Positions 1 through 11,843 are shown, counted from the stretch's first letter. The stretch is 64,000 nt of DNA from Dendrocalamus latiflorus (GCA_017311315.1 CM029638.1:7250368-7314367); one strand, 5' to 3'. Program-made: numbers and translations. Notes: generated by a model from the sequence alone, not told the origin.

Positions 1-1440
1 TCTGGCTTACAAAGTGGGAGAGCGAGTATCAGCACAATTGTCATCATCTTGAAACATGCATGGGCCACACAGAGCAATTTTCAACACATTTAGTAATCAT
101 TGCTTGACCTAACTAATTCCATGCTTAGGCCAAACCAGGGGGAAGACGAAAAACTACATGAATACTAGCGAAAATGATGGTAGCAGGGGAACGGGTCAGT
201 TTCTGCCCACTGAACGGGCCCTAATTAAAGGCAATGAGTAAGCGGCCGCAACTTTATTCTTATTCTCTACAGACTTTTTACGACCTTTAATATTAAACTT
301 GCACAAGTAGGCATTAAGGTCTCGAGGGAAGATGATGGGTCAAAAAAATTCCTTTTTCCTCGTCTTCTATACCTTTGAAGAAAAGTAGTAGAAAATAAAC
401 TGATGACGCTTGTACATGTTCAGGACCGCCAAGCTCACATTATTCGATTGTTCGTTCCACCTAATGAACCCCCTGAGAAAGAAAAAGAAAATTCATATCT
501 GATCGAGTTATGAAAATGCTGTACTAATTAACAACTGTTTCTTGGCCAAAAAATGCTGAGCACTTTAATTATTCTGTTTTCTGGCAGCCTGAAGCTTCGT
601 CGGACTGATCCAGTCAGCTCCAAGCGAAAATCCACGGCTCACGACATTCTTTTCCCACGCGCCGATGCTGTCGACGTCGCATCGCCCGGGAAATCCGATC
701 CGGCTGTGCCAGCAGAAGAAAAACTCCAAGAAGCGCACGGCGAGAACAATCCATGGATTTGCCTTTGCAAAAGCGAACAAAAAGAAGGTCGGAAGGAGAC
801 AGAAGAGAGCAAGGATCAAACCTCGTCTCCTTTTTTCGCTTGTTTATCTTCTGCAGAATAATCAATGGAGTAAACGTGCGGGAGGGGGAAAGAAAGGAAA
901 AGAGGAAGAGAAGAAACGAACAAGCTCCTACTCCTGCATGCTGCCGCCGCGCCGCTGCGAACTCGCGAAAGGCGCAACAGTGTACGCATGATGGGTGGGG
1001 CACGCGATAATTCGCTCGACGGCGAGTGACACCATCGTACGAGCGTTTTCATCGATCATCATGCGTGCGTCCCACACTGCACCCTGGCTCTCTCAACCCA
1101 TCGGCCCAGAGCGCGCGCGGCAGCCAGCCGTTCGGTGGCCAAGAGGGCGCGCGCGGCGAGGAGCAGCACGTCCAGAGACTCGCGCCGGCCGGGCGCACTA
1201 GCCGGAGCTGCAGGGTGCGGGTGGGACCGGTCGGCAGCTTGCGCGGCGTGCCTTCCCTTGTCGGAACGGAGGGGCCCGGCCAAGTACCGCGCGCGCCGAG
1301 TGCGATCGTTTCTGCTCGGCGCCGGGGACGTGGCAGCGCGCGTATGGCGCGGTGGGGCAGGGGCTCCACTACGGCGCCACTACCGGCAGCAGAAGCAGGG
1401 GCACTGTGCCTGGGCTGTGACTTTGCCATCGACGCCCGAA
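1..1440. other. Intergenic flank, no supported gene
   Basis: AT-rich to about 550, then increasingly GC-rich (1000-1440). Several overlapping open frames run in all directions through 550-1440, but none shows a recognisable domain and they overlap each other, as expected for GC-rich non-coding DNA. A copia-like element is inserted at 1446, so 1-1440 and the DNA after 3961 were once contiguous. Confidence 0.5.
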
Positions 1441-1445
1441 AGTTC

Positions 1446-1595
1446 TGTAGAATTTGGGGCAATAACTGTGTGTCGTCAGATGGCACCCCGTACTCTTTAT
1501 GTATATGGTTAATGGTTGCGATTCGATTTTAGTACGACCAATGACGTCGCATATGATTTGAACTTTTATAAAACTTTAATATTAAATCTCTAACA
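1446..1595 (-). repeat. 3' LTR of the copia-like element
   Basis: About 150 bp. It aligns with 3796-3956 through gtagaattt, ataactgtgtgt, cccgtac, ctttat and the attaaat...ctaaca end, with many substitutions and small indels. Confidence 0.7.
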
Positions 1596-1929
1596 CTCTT
1601 CTTAAGATAGACATGACATAAAAAAATATGAATCATCCTGTTACATATTACAATACCGTCACTAGAATCTAATATTTTTACTAAACTTACCATCGACATT
1701 AAATCCAATACCATCACGAAGAGAAAATGTTGCCTCAAATATAAATACTAATACTATCAGTGACGTCACCAAATACAGCTCCACCATCGTCCAGCTATTC
1801 CTGGACTGAACCTCCTCCTCTACCCAGACGTCTCTGGCCACCCCCCCACTTTCACTACCTCTGAACACACACCCCCAAGCTCAGCCTCACCACCTCTGCT
1901 TCTACCATAGCCCATTACACTTGACTCTA

Positions 1930-3100
1930 GTCCTAATCATCTTCCCGCTTCTCTTTCCCCCTTTGCCACTTCTCCAATTGTGCGATCTTCTCCTTTGTCA
2001 TAGCTATATTGGCCTTAGGGCCACTTCTTCCTCTACCTCCACCTTGACCTCCTTCAGCAAACATATTATTTTTACCACCGCCTCCACTAGGGTGAGATGC
2101 CCCACACTTATAACATTTGGTCCTTCTTACAAAGTTCAAATTGTCGCATCTCATGTCATGACAAATCCAATCACCCTCGTGACCTCCTGTTCATGAGGAC
2201 ATGCCCAACTCAAGTGTCTTGTTTGCTTATAGTTGTACCACTCCATATCATCAGCTATGGCATATGCTGATCTTATAGGGTTGTTGTTCACCACTACTCT
2301 TTATCGAGTTTCCTTGATAACCATAGCTGAAATAGCCTCCTCCATAGTTGGTAATGCTACCTGATGACATATTGCAGCCCTTCTACTCTCAAACTCAAAG
2401 TTCAAACCTTTTAATAAGTGAGTAACCTCCTACGTTGTAGCCATGCCTTACCGAAATCAATATAACTAGCACATGTCAGCTATAGTGGATCATATTGATC
2501 AAAATCTGCAAACAACTACTGTAGCTCACTAGCATATTCTTGAATAGTCTTCTCCCCCTATTTCAGAGCATCTACCTTGCCCTGAATCTCCACCATCATC
2601 ATCACATTGCTAGCCCCAGAGTGCATGTTCCCTAATGTCTTCCATATTACCGATGCACTTGAGATTGTCTCCACCATCTTGGCAATGCATGGGGACACTG
2701 AAGTCAACAACCACGCCACCATAGAGTTGGTGGTGTTTCACGCCCTCCAATCCATACTCCTCTTGTCTACAGGCTCGACGCATGTCTCCTGCAGATTGTG
2801 TTCCATGCCCTTCATCTTCATAATTAGCTGAGCCCTCCTAGATCAACTCAAATAATTCTTAATCTCTTCTAGCTTCACATCATTCGGCATCAACTCCAAC
2901 TTCAATTCTGATGATCCTGTTCCAGCCCTAGAACCTATTAGACACATCACCATGAGGTCCTGCAATATACCTCTCATCTCATCTTTTGTAACCAAAGAGG
3001 ATTCTCCACTTTCGCCATTCATGTTCACAATACCCTTATCCGCAACTTTCCACACAGGTTCTTCTTCAACCTTCCTAAGCAATCCACCTCCTGCAACTCC
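1930..3100 (-). pseudogene. Decayed copia gag region ending in a RanBP2-type zinc finger
   Basis: On the minus strand, 3100-2200 translates in pieces that resemble copia gag (UBN2-like): near 2410-2350 the text LKGLNFEFESRRAAI and TMEEAISAM is readable, with in-frame stops and frameshifts. Near 2230-2205 the residues HLSWACP match the end of a CCHC zinc knuckle, but the first two cysteines read as tyrosine. Downstream, in another frame (2177-2100), is a well-formed finger: W-x-C-x4-C-x3-N-x6-C-x2-C (DWICHDMRC...CYKC), the RanBP2/Ran-binding zinc-finger pattern, followed by a glycine-rich tail and a lysine-rich end at about 1933. The gag is broken. The finger may be a captured host fragment or the original gag tail. 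Confidence 0.6.
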
Positions 3101-3494
3101 CTATCCACACCAATCAACTCAATCTCCCCTATTGCCGCCAATATCCAAGACCATGGCAATCTTTCACGCACCTTGGAGCATGACTACTACACATCCGTGT
3201 GTACTTAGCCGAGCCACACAATCTTTTTCCTTTTCTTTCAACAGCAAGAATGTAATAGAGCAACAACAGTTCAACCGCAATACAACTAGCATGCTCCTCT
3301 TCTTTCTCCCGATCTACAGATCCTCATCTCTCCTGTAGCAACACACAAAGGCAATGTAGATCAAACTCCTATGCAGCGAGCAATTAGAAACTCCACTTTC
3401 CTTTCTCTCCCTTCTCCTTTTCTTTTCTTCTCCTTTCGCTATAAACCTCCTGGCCTTCTCTCCCTTCTTCTTTGATCCAGTGGAGGCGACCTAG

Positions 3495-3700
3495 CTAGCT
3501 TACAGGCGTGCGGAGAAGGCTCTGGCCTGGAAGACGCCCAAGGTGGAGAAGCGGATTCCCGTGGGGAAGGGCGAGAAGGGCACCAGACCTAGCTAGCGGT
3601 GGCCTTCTTGGCGTGACGGCAAAGGGCCATGTGCCTGCATGCCTATGCAGCAGTGGCGCACCCCCAGCTTCTCCCACAAGGTGCTGCAAGGCTACGTAGC
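3495..3700 (+). other. GC-rich segment inside the retroelement, possible captured coding fragment
   Basis: This block is much richer in GC than the rest of the element. One + frame reads KALAWKTPKVEKR followed by a glycine- and lysine-containing stretch before a stop, which looks like real protein. No family is recognised. It lies between the primer-binding site and the gag remnant and runs opposite to the element. Confidence 0.3.
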
Positions 3701-3785
3701 TATAGTGGTAGCTTGGATGGGTCGACAGTGGACTGGATTTGGCGGCAACGAATTGGATGAGTTAAGTTTAGGGACTAGGGTTAGT

Positions 3786-3795
3786 TCTGATACCA
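3786..3795 (-). other. Retroelement primer-binding site
   Basis: TGGTATCAGA on the minus strand, immediately after the 5' LTR. It matches the start of the initiator-methionine tRNA primer-binding site used by many plant copia elements. Confidence 0.75.
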
Positions 3796-3956
3796 TGTAG
3801 AATTTTGGGAGAATAATTGTGTGTAATCCCATAGGACCCGTACACCCTTTATTTATAGTGCTAAGGTTACAATCTGACTCTAGTATGACTCACGACTCGC
3901 ACATGACTTGGACTCTTATTAAATGCATATTAAATTCTAATACTAACTCTTCAACA
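3796..3956 (-). repeat. 5' LTR of the copia-like element
   Basis: About 161 bp, TG...CA ends on the + strand. The primer-binding site abuts it at 3786-3795, which fixes the transcription direction as minus. Confidence 0.72.
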
Positions 3957-3961
3957 AGTTC

Positions 3962-4930
3962 TACATATCAACAGGCGCGCAAGCTGATTACTGTGCCATC
4001 ATTCGTGAGAAGTTGAGCTAGGATATGTATACAGATGTGAGGCGTGAGTTTACTTGAAGTGTGTACAACTCTGGGGAGATATCTGACTATCTACTCATGC
4101 AATGTTGACGAGAAAAGAGAAAAAAGGCAAGATCAGCAAGCTATGCAACTGTTATTAATCTCTATAATTTATTGTTTAATTCATGTTATTATGCTCATCT
4201 TATGTGATCTATTTCCTTATAAAAATCCATTGATTTCTATATTTTTTTAATTATATTTATATACATATATTGTTGTATCGGTATTTTGAATAAAATAATA
4301 TATCATAATATCAACGTATCTAAACAATCTAGATCTAAAATCAAAATATCTATACTAAAAATTCTAGATGCACCGCTGAATTGTGCGGACTGACCAAAAA
4401 TTCTAGATGCACCGCTGAGTTGTGCGGACTGACCAAGTAGTTACGCGAGTAACACTGTACACCGAAAACAAAGAAGCAGGTGCCACATCGCATAAAAAGA
4501 GAAAGGAAAACGCGAAAGGTGGCGCCATACAGTGGTGGCGCCCAGGGAAATTAAAGAAGGCCTGGTTGCCCGCACGTGCCGCGCCGTCCTACGCACGTAT
4601 GAGGCCCCACAAACCGCCATTCTCAGGGCTTCCTTCCCTGGTGGCTTCCTCCGCTCCTGTGTGGAGTCCCGGTCGGTTGACTGCTCGCCGCCTCCGATCT
4701 CATGTGTCATGAGCAAGAACGCAGCTCTCCCCCTCGGCACTCACGGCCTACTTGGCCTCGACATCAACAGCGGAATTTAATTTGACAACAATTACAGGCC
4801 AAATATAGTGCTCCAAGTTTTTGCCCCTCTAGCTCTCCCTTTCCTCACAGATGAGATGAGTTTCTGGCTGCTGGAGTAGCTGAGAGGCATATAGGAATAT
4901 TAAAAAAGGAATCCACTACTAGCTTAGCTA
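3962..4930. other. Intergenic, upstream of the Dof gene
   Basis: AT-rich to about 4340, then a two-copy tandem repeat, then a GC-richer block (4440-4760) with short overlapping frames and no recognisable protein. It probably contains distal promoter sequence of the Dof gene. Confidence 0.5.
4357..4434. repeat. 39-bp tandem duplication
   Basis: Two units (4357-4395 and 4396-4434), each starting aaaaattctagatgc and ending gcggactgacc. They differ at one base (gaatt versus gagtt), so the duplication is recent. Confidence 0.9.
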
Positions 4931-4939
4931 TTTTAGCAA

Positions 4940-5167
4940 AACGTATATGGGAAGAGAGAGAGGAGGATAATACCACTCACTGGCCAACCACAGGACATTC
5001 TTTCTCTCCCCCTTCGTTCAAGATCCACCAGCAGAGCAGCAGCAAGACGATCTCCTCCTAGCCTTCCCTCTCTCTTCCTGCCGTCTCTCCCTCCCCTCGT
5101 ATTTGGGTATCCGCCTATCCGGAACAAGAATTGTTGGAGGGGGTAGCGAAGCAATTGGAGTCCTTGC
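4940..5167 (+). promoter_or_regulatory. Probable core promoter and 5' leader of the Dof gene
   Basis: A weak TATA-like gtatatgg lies at about 4944, followed by GA-rich and CT-rich tracts (4950-5110) typical of grass 5' leaders. The first ATG that joins to the Dof reading frame is at 5168. The transcription start is inferred only. Confidence 0.35.
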
Positions 5168-7136
5168 ATGGATGCGGCCCAGTGGCACCAGGTAAATCTC
5201 TTTTCAAAGATCAATTCTGCAGCACATGCGTCTACTTGTCAGAATTTGGCCCTTGTTCTTCTTGATCTTGTTGCTGTTCATCCTCCTTTCTATGTTCTCG
5301 GTGCATGGTTTCTTTGATGAGGCCATGATCTCTCTTTCGTTCGTTCCCTCTCGGGCTTGTTCTTCCTTTATATGTTATCCTTTGTGTAGATCTATGCATA
5401 TGTACCATCATTAACACACCTGTTCTCTTCTCCATAGGCTTCAAGGTGAGGCCTTTGTGGCTTTAATCCTCTCCTGCCCTCCCCTTTTAATCCTTGAAAG
5501 CAGCACACACACCACCACCTTTCTTTTCCTTCCTTTCTTATCCCCCTTTCCTCTCTACCTTTCCTCTCTATCATCCTTTTTATCGCCTCCCCTCCCCTCT
5601 CCTCGGCTTCTTTTCTCGTAGCTTTTCTGCTTCTTTTCTTCTCTCTCCTCGCCACCCCCTTGCATCAAAAGAGTAGCCATGTCTCGGTGATGTGTAGCGG
5701 CTGTACTACTGCTACGCACAACCCTACAAGAGCACAAACAAAGTTGTGTTTTGTGCGGTGGTGTGTTTCTCTTTCATCTTTTCTTTCTTTCTTTCCCTTA
5801 TCACCTTTTCCTTTCCTTGCCCCTTTCCCCCTCCCGCTAATCTCCCTTTGTATCCTTTTGCTTGGTCTTAGTTGCACCATAAAGATTCTAACACCCCTAC
5901 CCCCCAGCTCTCCCATCCCTGCATGCATGCCCACATGCTATTTTTGTTCACTTGTTCTTGCTTCTTGCTCTAGTTGTTGTTACCTTGCGGGGTGTGTATG
6001 TGTGTGTTGATCGTCTGCGTTCGGATTAATGAAGTGCTGCACTTTGTATGTGTCCTCAGGGGCTCGGGCTGGTGAAGCCCATGGAGGAGATGCTGATGGC
6101 AGCAAGCGCCAACCAAGGGTCGAATCCGAATCCACTGGCGCCGGCGCCGCCGTCAGCACCTGGGGCTGGGGGCGCCGGCGCCCTGAGGAGTGGCGCGCCG
6201 GCCGTGGCAGGTGCGGGTGGGGGCGCCGGCGCGGGGGCGGGTAGCACGGAGCGGCGGGCGCGTCCGCAGAAGGAGAAGGCGCTCAACTGCCCGCGGTGCA
6301 ACTCCACCAACACCAAGTTCTGCTACTACAACAACTACAGCCTCCAGCAGCCGCGCTACTTCTGCAAGACGTGCCGCCGATACTGGACGGAGGGCGGCTC
6401 GCTCCGCAACGTCCCTGTCGGCGGCGGCTCCCGCAAGAACAAGCGCTCGTCGTCGTCGTCCGCGTCCACGACCACCTCAGTCACGAGCTCGTCCATGGCC
6501 AGCACGGCGGGGGCGGCGTCAAAGAACCCGAAGCTGGCGCACGAGGGAGCGCAGGACCTGAACCTGGCGTCCCCGCACCACGGTGGGCTGCAGGCGCCAG
6601 CCGAGTTCGCGGCGTTCCCGAGCCTGGAGAGCAGCAGCGTGTGCAACCCGGGTGGCGCAATGGGCAACGGCCGGACCGGGGGCGCGGCGGCGGCGGTGGG
6701 CGCGTTCTCCGCGATGGAGCTGCTTCGGAGCGCCGGCTGCTATATGCCGCTGCAGGTGTCGATGCAGATGCCCGGGGAGTACGCCGCGGCGGGGTTCGCG
6801 CTCGGGGAGATCCGCGCGACGCCGCCACCTCCGCCGTCGCAGAGCGTGCTCGGCTTCTCGCTCGACGCGCGCGGGTCGGTGGGCGGGGCTTCCGCGGCGG
6901 GATACGGCTCCAGCGCGGGGTTGCAAGGGGTGCAGGAGAGCGCGGGCAGGTTGCTGTTCCCATTCGAGGACTTGAAGCCGACGGTTAGCTCTGGCGGTGG
7001 TGGTGCAAGTGGTGGCGGCTCCAGTGCCGGCGTGCACGGCGGCCATCAATTTGAGCAAGGCAGTGGCCTCCCCGGTGGGCATCACGACACGCCGGGGTTC
7101 TGGAACGGCATGATCGGCGGTGGCACTTCTTGGTAA
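5168..7136 (+). CDS. Dof-type zinc-finger transcription factor
   Basis: Exon 1 is 5168-5191 (MDAAQWHQ) and exon 2 is 6060-7136. The 868-nt intron is GT-AG (cag|gtaaat ... cctcag|ggg) and falls between codons. The join gives WHQGLGLVKPMEEML, a conserved N-terminal segment of one Dof subgroup. The protein is 366 aa. The Dof domain starts at C85 with a C-x2-C-x21-C-x2-C finger (C85, C88, C110, C113), including NSTNTKFCYYNNYS, RRYWTEGG and GGGSRKNKR. Dof proteins bind AAAG sites in the nucleus and activate or repress plant promoters. The flanks are Gly/Ala/Ser-rich low-complexity sequence. The C-terminus (FWNGMIGGGTSW) is also conserved in this subgroup. Starting at the exon-2 ATG at 6048 would use intron sequence, so it was not chosen. 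The individual Dof symbol cannot be assigned. Confidence 0.95.
5490..5850 (+). repeat. Pyrimidine-rich tracts in the Dof intron
   Basis: Two CT-rich blocks (about 5490-5660 and 5770-5830, with repeated ctttctttcttt) lie in the single Dof intron. Open frames called here are by-products of low complexity. Confidence 0.6.
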
Positions 7137-8560
7137 TGTGGCGGTGCACGGTGGCGCCCCGTGCATGGCTCATGCAAGCTAAGCCTCCGTGCATGCGCGC
7201 GCGGGCAACTGGGGATAGGCAGTTGGCTCAAGGGTTTAATAAGAGGGTGGCATTGGTGGTGATCACTGTTATATGGTGTTTGATGATTTCTTTCCGGTGT
7301 TGGTACGTTCTTGGTGTTCTTCTTCCTCCTCCTCCTGTTGTCGCCGTTCATCGGTTTCATGTGTGTTTGGTGATCGACTTGGGGCTCTAACACATCAGAG
7401 TACAAAATTTAAGGATACATAGCTTGACCTCTGCGTCCATCTCATTTCTGATATCGCCATTCTCCATTGGGGTTCGCAATTAATCGCTTGATCATGATAC
7501 ACATAGCTGCTTCAGTGCAGCATTAGAGCCCGTGAAGCTTCTTTTTTGGGCTGGCTTCGAGTTAGACCGCGGTACGTACGTGGTACATGGTGCATGTGGT
7601 GTGGTTTCTTTGGTTTTGCAGGGCCAAAGGAGGAGACTTGTAGAGATGGAGAGAGGACTAGGGGGGAAGAGAAGAATAATGGCCCCCCATATGTATGCCA
7701 CACTGAGCTACAGTGTGTTTGGTGACAACAATATAATTCCTGCAGTTTCAGGTTTGAAGTTGTATGTGTAGAAGATGTAGATCTTTAGGAGGATTTGCAT
7801 GTTTGTAACTTTGTACTTATTGATCCAAAGAGTATTAGTACAATCTTTTTTCTATGCTTTTCCTTTGTTATTGTGTGTTGATTTATGGCGTAGGCTCGTA
7901 GTTTATCAGAACAGTTATTTCGAGAGCATGTAATATGTGTATTTTATTGTTATTTACAGTTTAAACTAATGTACATGTCTTGCTCCTTGTTCCTCTACTT
8001 TTATAATCTTGTCTTTCTATCTGTCATCTCTCTCTGCGCTCCTTTTTCTTGTAGCAGGCTAGCTCTGAGATGTCGTGTCTCACCATCGTCCCCAAACCAA
8101 GAATCTTCCAGCCATGAAAAGCGCTAAGAGAGGAGCTAAGAGAGGCATGGGAGCAAAGGGAATAAGTATGTATATGACAAAACACCCCACTCCCTAAAGA
8201 AACTTTCACACACATACACACACTCCCTAAAGAAACTTTACTCTTCACTCTATTCACATGGTATTATTATATCATATGTTTAGCCATCTGTAAGGGCTCG
8301 AGCAGGCCATTTGTACGACCTTTATTATTTTTGTAAACCGAAAGGTACACTGCTATCCCCTCCCATCATCGTGCTTCTTGCATCTCTGATCTCCGTCCCT
8401 CCTCTTTCTTTCATGTCAAGTGGGTAAGAATGCTAGCTTTTTACTCATTTGTTTTTGTTTGTTGTTAGGCATTCACTTGCCCAGTTCACCTGCCCACACC
8501 AAAAAGTTCACCAAATGATTCTTCCGCCCATCCTGTACCATCTCCTTGTACATGCCTGGC
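7137..8560. other. Dof 3' flank and intergenic DNA
   Basis: The stop TAA is at 7134-7136. The next 600-700 bp are T-rich and likely include the 3' UTR; no poly(A) site could be fixed. No other gene is seen up to 8560. Confidence 0.5.
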
Positions 8561-8932
8561 CTGCAGTGTATATCTTCATCAATGCACTGCAATGGCGCAC
8601 AAGCTCTTCACCATGCTAGGGAGCGGCTCAGGTGCAGGACCTCTACACATAGCTATATACAGAGCGTCTAGATTCACAACACGTAGCAGCAGGACGTCTA
8701 GATTCGCGATACGTAACAAAAAAAAACTGTGCCTCTCCCCCATGCTACCAGCCTTATCTTGGAGAGGAGTTTTCACTCCCGCTTCAAAGAGCTTAAACAT
8801 ATTATTTTAGCTATTGATTTTTAAGTTAAAATTACATTATAGTAGTTATTTATTTTTTCTAGATCATTCAATTAAAAATTTAAAAAAATAAAAAACCGTT
8901 ATATCATCATCAACAATGCAAAAACATAAGAG

Positions 8933-9014
8933 AAAAAAGAAACTAAGCCAAAATAAGCTGAAATAAGAGGCCAGAAAAAAGAAACTAAGCCAAAATAAGC
9001 CGAAATAAGAGGCC
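8933..9014. repeat. 42-bp tandem duplication
   Basis: Two units share gaaactaagccaaaataag and aaataagaggcca, starting near 8939 and 8981, with one clear substitution (ctgaaat versus ccgaaat). Confidence 0.85.
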
Positions 9015-9231
9015 AACTTATTCTAAGTGGTTTCTGACTTAAATAAGTCGAAAACCAAAAAAATTCAAAAACTGAACCCATTTGAAATGGCGCCTTAGAG
9101 GGGGCCACAAAACATTCTCCTAGGGATGAGGGCATGAGAGGAATGTTGTTTCACTTCCTTGTTGATGCATTGGCAACTCTATTGAACAAGCTATCCACTG
9201 CCCTCATTGTAGGTCCTGTAATTTTCGGTTG

Positions 9232-9430
9232 TGCTTGATGACTTATGGTTACAGCAAATGGTTTTTGACTCTAGAGTGAGTGCTTATGCGAACGAACTAA
9301 ATATTGATAAACTATTTCAAAAAAACTGTCCCAATAAGTCATTTCAAAAAGTGATGGAGAAACCGTCTTGTTTATTTGTTTAGAAAAAACATAAACTATA
9401 AGACATGAGTTATGAGCCGAAAAAATTGAC
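9232..9430 (+). repeat. Dispersed MITE-like repeat, family A copy 1
   Basis: Diverged match to 23555-23735 in the same orientation. Both share a core with a gtgcttatgcgaac or gtgctcatacgaac motif, gataaac, a ttgtttgtttag-like tract and cataaactata-like end sequence. Ends and target duplication are not resolved. Confidence 0.5.
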
Positions 9431-9484
9431 GCCTAATGTGCTCAGGAGGATATATGATATGCTACATTGGGGCCTGTGAAACCA

Positions 9485-9780
9485 TACGCCAAAGAGTTAA
9501 GGTCCTGCTCAAAAGGGCTTATTTTGAGTGGCTTTTGATTGAAAATCGTAGCTGGCTGAAAAAATACTGTAGCTGACGGTGAATTATTTAGCGTAATTAA
9601 ATTTAAAAAATTCAAAAATAGAAAAAAAAATAGGTTAGCCCGTCACGAACAGTACAAACGAATACGGGGAAAAAATAGAACTGACAAAAAGCTCAAAAAA
9701 AGACAAAAAATCAGAAAAAGACGAAATTGTTGAATAGTGAAAAATAAACCAGAAGCCCAAGCCGAAACGAACGAGTATTG
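9485..9780 (-). repeat. Dispersed MITE-like repeat, family B, inverted to 11960-12240
   Basis: The reverse complement of 9540-9605 (ttacgctaaata, gtcagctac, agccagctac) matches 12140-12215 (ttacgccaaata, atcagctac, agccagctac). Weaker relatives occur at 40470-40570 and 42870-42960. Confidence 0.55.
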
Positions 9781-10568
9781 TTGTTATCTCCAAGATAATA
9801 GTAGTATCAGCCTAAGGATATGTGGGGATTATATAAGCATGTTCTTGTTCCCATGATTCACATCATTGCTACAGCATTTATGATAAAGCGACAAACTTTA
9901 AGGAAAGTTCTGCCATATTTCTAAACAAATGGAGTTAGATCACTACATGTTTATTGATCTAAGCTATAGGCTATTAAATATTGGTTTTCTCTAGTCTGTT
10001 TCTCAGGTTCTTGATTGATGATCTGTAACTATCTCAATTCTCCATCCACCTTGTTTTCTTCTCTACTTGTGTGCTATGGCCTCCACTTTGTCTGCATGTT
10101 GTCCCTGCTTCACCCTCATGCCATTTTAAGGAATGTTAGTGCCACTCCAACGAGATGGGTCATTGTTAGTTGCATGGAGCCTAGTTACTGCATTCCATAA
10201 ATAGTGGTGCAATGACTTCCTTTCTACGTGTATGTCTCTTTCACCTATGCTCCATATGCATGGATATGGTTGGGGATGTCCAAGCCTTTGGCCTTTCGAG
10301 TCCCTTTAGGGCAATCGCTACCTAAACTTGCAGCTCTTTGCACTTGTTCATTTATATGCGGGAGGTGTGAAGCTACTTGCTACGAGAGCATATGCAAATG
10401 TGCTACTATGCTTTTCTTGATTTCCATCACACTTCTCTTTTTGGATGCTCTTTAACCAAGCACACTGCTTTCATGCATCCACTTAGGACATCCAGAGTGA
10501 AGGCTACCATAAGGTGGTTGTCTTAAAAGAGAGAATAGTGTCACATCAACTGAAGCTGTCATATCAAA

Positions 10569-10752
10569 TTGGGAGTATCTAGGTATCATCCGGATATTTT
10601 CTTTCTAATTATCATTCAAATTTGTGATCTTTGAATTAGAAATCAAGAGACCTTTTGTTTTTAAAGGGGAGAGAATTCATGGTCATTGGATCTCTAATCC
10701 AATAGTTCTAAATTTGGATGATAGTTAGGAAGAAAATATCGGATGATCAAGT
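10569..10752. mobile_element. Mutator-type MITE, family C copy 1 (diverged)
   Basis: Contains atcatccggatattttc near the left end, its inverted form near the right, and the internal attggatctctaatccaa, all shared with the complete copy at 15631-15864. The outer ends are eroded. Confidence 0.6.
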
Positions 10753-11843
10753 AATTGTTTTAATTGCTTTGCATGTTAAAAAGTTCTTTTATGCTTCAAA
10801 CACAGAGTCTTAAACTTCAAATATATGCATGTATAGTAGAAGGAAAAAGTGGTCTGATTGGAAAGTAAGAGGAGGCACCAACTGGCCCTCATTTCTCCTT
10901 AGGCACCCGTAGCTCGGGAAAGCTCCTCTCACATCAGCTGAAGGGCTACTATCTACGTCTGCTTGTCAGTACTTTCTGGTTGCGGAAGAATGCAAGTTCT
11001 TGAGATGGTATGGCTTGCAGAGAGTACTTGACGTGTAAAGTTGCAAGAGCACTGCAATGTTTTCTCATAGTAGAATGGATGCAATTTAAATGCAAAATGT
11101 GCGTACACACACAATTTTCACTACAACAGCGCTAAAGAAAGTGCCACCGCAGCTTCTTTTTTTTTTAATATATAGTAGCAAAATGTCACCACTCACCACA
11201 ACCACTAATTATTATCTGCACGAATCTAATCTAGTCTGCTAGCGTACATCTGCATATATAGAGAGCATAATAGTACGTAGGGTCTGTAAGTAGCTAGATC
11301 TATACATTCGAGGGTGCTCTCTAGATGTCTCGTGAAAATGTGAAGTTATATGCCAAAGTTAATTAGCGTACACTGTTTATTCATGCATGCCAGGATGATA
11401 TGCATGTACATTAGTGTAACTAACTAGGCAAATTAATGGGCCGGATTCGGTTAGATTTTGGCTTTGGTTTATCATCTTTTACTATAATAACTAATTTTTA
11501 AATAATGTATCTTTTTAAAACAAGGTTTTTAGTGTATTGTAGTAGACACTCTATCAAATTCAGCTATATCAGCCAAAATTATATACGACTATCTTCTTTT
11601 GCGTATCATCTCTCACGAACAGTCACAATTTAAAAATTATAAGCTAAAAGTCAAAATCATATAAAAAAACCAGATGTAAGAAAACATCGTCTGAGCAGAC
11701 CATGCGTGGATGCATGAATTGAAGGAGAATAAAGAACACAAATGCTATGCATTTGAACTACCCTATATACTAGCCGTACCATATCCACTACATAGGGACG
11801 TAGATTGACGCATACAGCGTAGGTTGGTAGAGTTTTCGTTTAA

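Larger units (their letters stand above)
1446..3956 (-). mobile_element. Non-autonomous copia-like LTR retrotransposon
   Basis: This 2.5-kb element lies in minus orientation. Two related terminal repeats (1446-1595 and 3796-3956) both start tgtagaattt and end aaca on the + strand, giving TG...CA ends. The 5-bp sequence AGTTC flanks both sides (1441-1445 and 3957-3961), a copia-type target duplication. Directly inside the 5' LTR (read on -) is TGGTATCAGA (3786-3795), the usual primer-binding site for initiator methionine tRNA. A short purine tract on - (1596-1603) sits inside the 3' LTR. The interior holds only a decayed gag-like region and no reverse transcriptase or integrase, so the element could only have moved using enzymes from elsewhere. 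The LTRs have clearly diverged from each other, which points to an old insertion. Confidence 0.8.
8561..10560. other. Intergenic repeat-rich DNA
   Basis: No gene is supported. It holds a tandem duplication near 8940 and two dispersed repeat copies (9232-9430 and 9485-9780). Frames at 10015-10455 have no recognisable domain. Confidence 0.5.

Noticed and set aside
553..1532. Cluster of overlapping open frames on both strands
   Set aside because: They overlap each other in five frames, have no recognisable domain, and lie in GC-rich DNA where chance frames are common.
6190..7166. Long Arg- or Ala-rich frames overlapping the Dof exon
   Set aside because: Shadows of the GC-rich Dof coding sequence; no conserved domain.
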